Assembly: GCA_965206615.1 (NCBI GenBank) | Contig: OZ242219.1 | Location: 496,001-560,000 of the forward strand | DNA length: 64,000 nt | Direction: 5' to 3' | Origin: VXNE01 sp965206615 | GTDB taxonomy: Bacteria > Pseudomonadota > Gammaproteobacteria > Pseudomonadales > Azotimanducaceae | In this document: one piece after another, positions 61,700-64,000 of the stretch | How positions within the stretch are numbered: position 1 is the first letter of the stretch | Layout of the letters: each line of letters begins with the position of its first letter | The notes under the pieces: model-generated | Seen by the model: only the letters and a program-made list of their open reading frames with translations | Told to the model about the DNA's origin: nothing | Database searches by the model: none | Translations under genes and position numbers: made by a program

Positions 61700-62329
61700 A
61701 TGAGAGTGTTGGTGATCGGGGCGAACGGCAACACCGCGACGCGCGTCGTGAGGCGGCTGACAGAGGGTCCGCACGACCCCGTGGCGATGATCCGCGGTGC
61801 TGCGCAGCGGCCGAAGTTCGACGCCCTCGGAGTGCCGACCGTGCTGGGCGACCTCGAATACCCGATCGATCATGCCGTGGCCGGCATGGACGCCGTGATC
61901 TTCGCGGCTGGATCCGGCGGCGGCACCGGCAAGGACAAGACCGTTCTGGTCGATCACATCGGCGCGATCCGCTCGATGGTGGCCGCCGAGTTGGCCGGGG
62001 CGGCGCGCTACGTGATGCTGAGTTCCATCAACAACGACGTGCACAGCACCTCGCCCATCGCGCACTACCACAAGGCCAAGGCCCATGCGGACAACCATCT
62101 GCGCGAGACCGGGCTCGACTACACGATCGTGTGTCCCGGAGGACTGACCGACGAGCGGGTGACGGAGTTGGTGACGGTGCGTCCGGAGCTGCACGGGCGG
62201 GGACTGACTGCGCGCGAGAATCTGGCCGCGGCGCTGGTCGGGTGCCTCGAGCTCGACAACACGGTGCGCAAGACGTTCAGCCTGCTCGATGGCGAGACAC
62301 CCCTCGACGAGGCGCTGCGTGACGTGTGA
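61700..62329 (+). CDS. NAD(P)-binding Rossmann protein (SDR-like, NAD-dependent epimerase/NmrA type)
   Basis: A 209-residue atypical short-chain dehydrogenase-like protein. The nucleotide loop RVLVIGANGNTATRVVRRL starts at residue 2. FAAGSGGGTGKDKTV, YVMLSSINNDVH and HYHKAKAHADNHLRET (Y-x-x-x-K-like region) follow, then YTIVCPGGLTDERV. It matches the NAD(P)H-binding family with E. coli YtfG-like and plant Tic62-like members. ATG 61700 has GGAGGGG upstream. A redox or regulatory role is possible. No partner is evident. Confidence 0.85.
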   Translation: MRVLVIGANGNTATRVVRRLTEGPHDPVAMIRGAAQRPKFDALGVPTVLGDLEYPIDHAVAGMDAVIFAAGSGGGTGKDKTVLVDHIGAIRSMVAAELAGAARYVMLSSINNDVHSTSPIAHYHKAKAHADNHLRETGLDYTIVCPGGLTDERVTELVTVRPELHGRGLTARENLAAALVGCLELDNTVRKTFSLLDGETPLDEALRDV

Positions 62330-62416
62330 CCCGGGGGTGCCACTCGGCCGCCGCGGGTCGTGTGGACATCGGCGCGACGATAAGATGTCCGCAAACGCGA
62401 TCGCAGCGAGGCAGCC

Positions 62417-63118
62417 GTGAAGCCGATTTCCGCAGATTCCCACATCGTGGAGGGCCCGGATGTCTTCGCGGGCCTGGCCGAGCGCTTCGGCGACGCGGCG
62501 CCTCGTGTCGTCCACGCCGCCGGCGAAGGCGACCGCATCGTCACCCCGGTGCGTGGGGCGCAGGGGATCAACGTCGCCCGCATGGGACTCGCCGCCTCGC
62601 GCCTCGGACGTAACGAGCCGCTGGTCCGCAAGCCCGGGCGCAAGCCGGACGTCGCCCACATGCGGGATCCGGAGATCATGGCGCTTTTCTCCCAAGGCTA
62701 TGCCGGGATGCGCAGGGGCCTCGTGGATGGCGCCTGGCGCCACGAAGATCAGGACGTGGACGGTCTCGGCGCCGAGTTTGTCTATCCGGGCTTCTTCGCC
62801 ATGTTCAGCATGGCCAATACCGCGTTGCTCGTGGCCCTGCAGCGGGAACTGCGCAATCTGGACGAAGCGCCGGTCGGGCCGCCGCCGCACGAAATCTGGC
62901 GGCGACAGTTCCACGCCACCATCGAGGACGATCGGCCGGCGCTGGCGACCCGCGAGTTCATCGGCGTGGAGAACCTCATGTGGGGTTCGGACTACCCGCA
63001 CACTGACTCGACGTGGCCCTGTTCGGGCGAGGTGCTCGACGAGCTGTTCGAGGCCGTCTCCGCGGCGGATCGCGCGAGGATCACCCGAGGCAACGTCAAG
63101 GCGCTGTACGGCGTCTGA
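62417..63118 (+). CDS. Amidohydrolase 2 family protein with internal deletion
   Basis: A 233-residue open frame, versus about 370-400 for the family. The N-terminus KPISADSHIVEGPDVFAGLA keeps the metal-binding D-x-H, and the C-terminus keeps ENLMWGSDYPHTDSTWP with the catalytic Asp. After FAMFSMANTALLVALQ the sequence jumps to NLDEAPVGPPPHEIWRRQF, skipping about 150 residues with the barrel strands that carry the other metal ligands. The frame is preserved. It is probably inactive. GTG 62417 is used. Confidence 0.7.
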   Translation: MKPISADSHIVEGPDVFAGLAERFGDAAPRVVHAAGEGDRIVTPVRGAQGINVARMGLAASRLGRNEPLVRKPGRKPDVAHMRDPEIMALFSQGYAGMRRGLVDGAWRHEDQDVDGLGAEFVYPGFFAMFSMANTALLVALQRELRNLDEAPVGPPPHEIWRRQFHATIEDDRPALATREFIGVENLMWGSDYPHTDSTWPCSGEVLDELFEAVSAADRARITRGNVKALYGV

Positions 63119-63171
63119 CGGCAGCGCGCACGGGTCGATTTCGCTGCCACGGGTGGGGACGCGTCCTCCCC

Positions 63172-63177
63172 TATAAT
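63172..63177 (+). promoter_or_regulatory. -10 box of the ccm operon, near-leaderless
   Basis: A perfect TATAAT just 9 bp before the ccmA GTG. No clear -35 hexamer is visible. Transcription from it would begin within a few bases of the start codon. Confidence 0.5.
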
Positions 63178-63186
63178 GCAGGCCTT

Positions 63187-63792
63187 GTGGCCACTCCGTC
63201 GCACGAACCGTTGCTCTCGATTCGCGGTCTCGCCTGTCGTGCGAACGGACGGCCCCTGTTCGAGGGCATCGACATGACGCTCACCGCCGGGGACCTCATG
63301 GAATTGCGCGGTGCCAACGGCAGCGGCAAGACGACGCTGCTGCGGTGCGTTGCGGGCCTCCTGACGGAGGACGCGGGTGCGGTACGCGTGCGCGCCGGTG
63401 CGCGGCCGCTCTATCTTGGACACAAGCCGGGCGTGAATCCGATGTTGAGCCCCTTCGAGAATATTCGCTGGTACGTCGCCCTGGAGGGGCAGGCGTTCGA
63501 CCCGGGGCAATGCGAGGCAGCCCTCGAGGCGGTGGGTCTGGGAGTGGCAGCGCACGTGCCATGTGCCACGTTGTCCGCCGGACAGAAACGCCGGGCCGCT
63601 CTCGCGCGCCTGCTGGTCACGAGCGCACCGCTGTGGCTGCTCGACGAACCCTTCACGGCGTTGGACCCGGCGGGTCGGGAACTCGTCAGGACGCTGATCG
63701 CCCGACGCCGGACGGAGCACGGGGCGGTGGTCTGTGCGACGCACGAGAGCACCGGGTTGACGGGTGCCCGCACGATGGAGCTTGGCACGTGA
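63187..63792 (+). CDS. ccmA: Cytochrome c maturation ABC transporter ATP-binding protein CcmA
   Basis: A 201-residue ABC ATPase with Walker A LRGANGSGKTTLLRCVAGLL, the CcmA-type YLGHKPGVNPMLSPFENIRWY segment, signature LSAGQKRRAALARL and Walker B LWLLDEPFTALD. It drives the CcmB/CcmC complex that delivers haem to the chaperone CcmE in the periplasm. The start is GTG 63187. Its stop overlaps the GTG of ccmB. Confidence 0.93.
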   Translation: MATPSHEPLLSIRGLACRANGRPLFEGIDMTLTAGDLMELRGANGSGKTTLLRCVAGLLTEDAGAVRVRAGARPLYLGHKPGVNPMLSPFENIRWYVALEGQAFDPGQCEAALEAVGLGVAAHVPCATLSAGQKRRAALARLLVTSAPLWLLDEPFTALDPAGRELVRTLIARRRTEHGAVVCATHESTGLTGARTMELGT

Positions 63793-64000
63793 GCCTGGTC
63801 GTGGCGCAGGCGCGGCGCGATCTCCTCGTCGCGGTGCGCTCGCGCGGGGACGCGGCCCATCCGCTGTCTTTCTTCATCCTGACGGTGGTGCTCTTCGGGC
63901 TCGGCATGGGACCGGACCGCGCCGTGCTCGGTGAAGTGGGGCCGGGCATCGTCTGGGTGCTGGCGCTGCTCGCGACGATGATGTCGACCGAGAGCATGTT
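63789..64000 (+). CDS. ccmB: Haem exporter protein CcmB, N-terminal part, runs off the right edge
   Basis: The first 70 codons from GTG 63789: VAQARRDLLVAVRSRGDAAHPLSFFILTVVLFGLGMGP, then GPGIVWVLALLATMMSTE. The first membrane helix and the conserved basic N-terminal stretch are those of CcmB, the membrane subunit of the cytochrome c maturation ABC complex. It overlaps ccmA by four bases (GTGA). Confidence 0.9.
   Translation, partial: MSLVVAQARRDLLVAVRSRGDAAHPLSFFILTVVLFGLGMGPDRAVLGEVGPGIVWVLALLATMMSTESM

Overview
This window is high-GC DNA (about two-thirds G+C by eye) with dense, short-spaced bacterial genes, most with stop/start overlaps of the ATGA or GTGA kind. The housekeeping content (tesA divergent from ybbA-ybbP, lepB, prc, a DUF1244 protein, yaaA, bolA-like, terC-like, pntAA-pntAB-pntB, acnA, aroG, thrS, ccmA-ccmB) and the two TonB-dependent receptors indicate a Gram-negative proteobacterium, most likely an uncultivated gammaproteobacterium. 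There are no rRNA or tRNA genes, and I saw no CRISPR array.

Layout. 1-7000: the edge of a restriction-like endonuclease gene, a zinc-type alcohol dehydrogenase, a large fused HMG-CoA reductase/mevalonate kinase gene with its own promoter, a decapitated nitronate monooxygenase next to an intact enoyl-CoA hydratase, and a three-gene YaaW-type membrane operon. 7100-13650: a solitary DNA methyltransferase, a PLP aminotransferase, then phosphomevalonate kinase and diphosphomevalonate decarboxylase on the minus strand. With the fusion gene these give four consecutive steps from HMG-CoA to isopentenyl diphosphate, so the organism appears to make isoprenoids by the mevalonate route. 13900-20700: acyl-CoA type enzymes, a SprT-like protein, an LLM oxidoreductase and the three-gene proton-translocating transhydrogenase. 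20800-33200 is the accessory region: a large multi-HTH protein with a sigma-region-4-like segment, a phytanoyl-CoA dioxygenase, a cupin, remnants of PQQ dehydrogenases and of a carboxylesterase, an ISAs1-type transposase carrying an N-terminal DUF4338 (DruA-like) domain, and a TonB receptor broken by a 52-bp insertion beside a 2OG-Fe(II) oxygenase and a methyltransferase.

33400-56700 is mainly core: a transporter, aconitase with a HAD phosphatase and an amidohydrolase, DAHP synthase, an acyl-CoA synthetase, and thrS. The thrS gene has a 5' leader with a promoter, a 19-codon reading frame rich in threonine codons (alternating Thr-Ala), mutually exclusive hairpins and an intrinsic terminator, which is the layout of a transcription attenuator. 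56800-59250 is a decayed defence patch: a HEPN/nucleotidyltransferase chimera, a degenerate second copy of a HEPN gene, a frameshifted and truncated Septu-like ATPase with its HNH partner, and an intact HEPN gene. The window ends with a TonB receptor, an NAD(P)-binding protein, an internally deleted amidohydrolase and the start of a cytochrome c maturation operon.

Two patterns run through the window. First, an unusual number of genes are remnants produced by internal or terminal deletions (nitronate monooxygenase, PQQ dehydrogenase, carboxylesterase, molybdopterin oxidoreductase, amidohydrolase, PtuA-like ATPase, HEPN genes), which suggests ongoing gene loss. Second, intergenic spaces carry short palindromic REP-like repeats of at least two families. 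Many start sites are inferred from ribosome binding sites and remain provisional.
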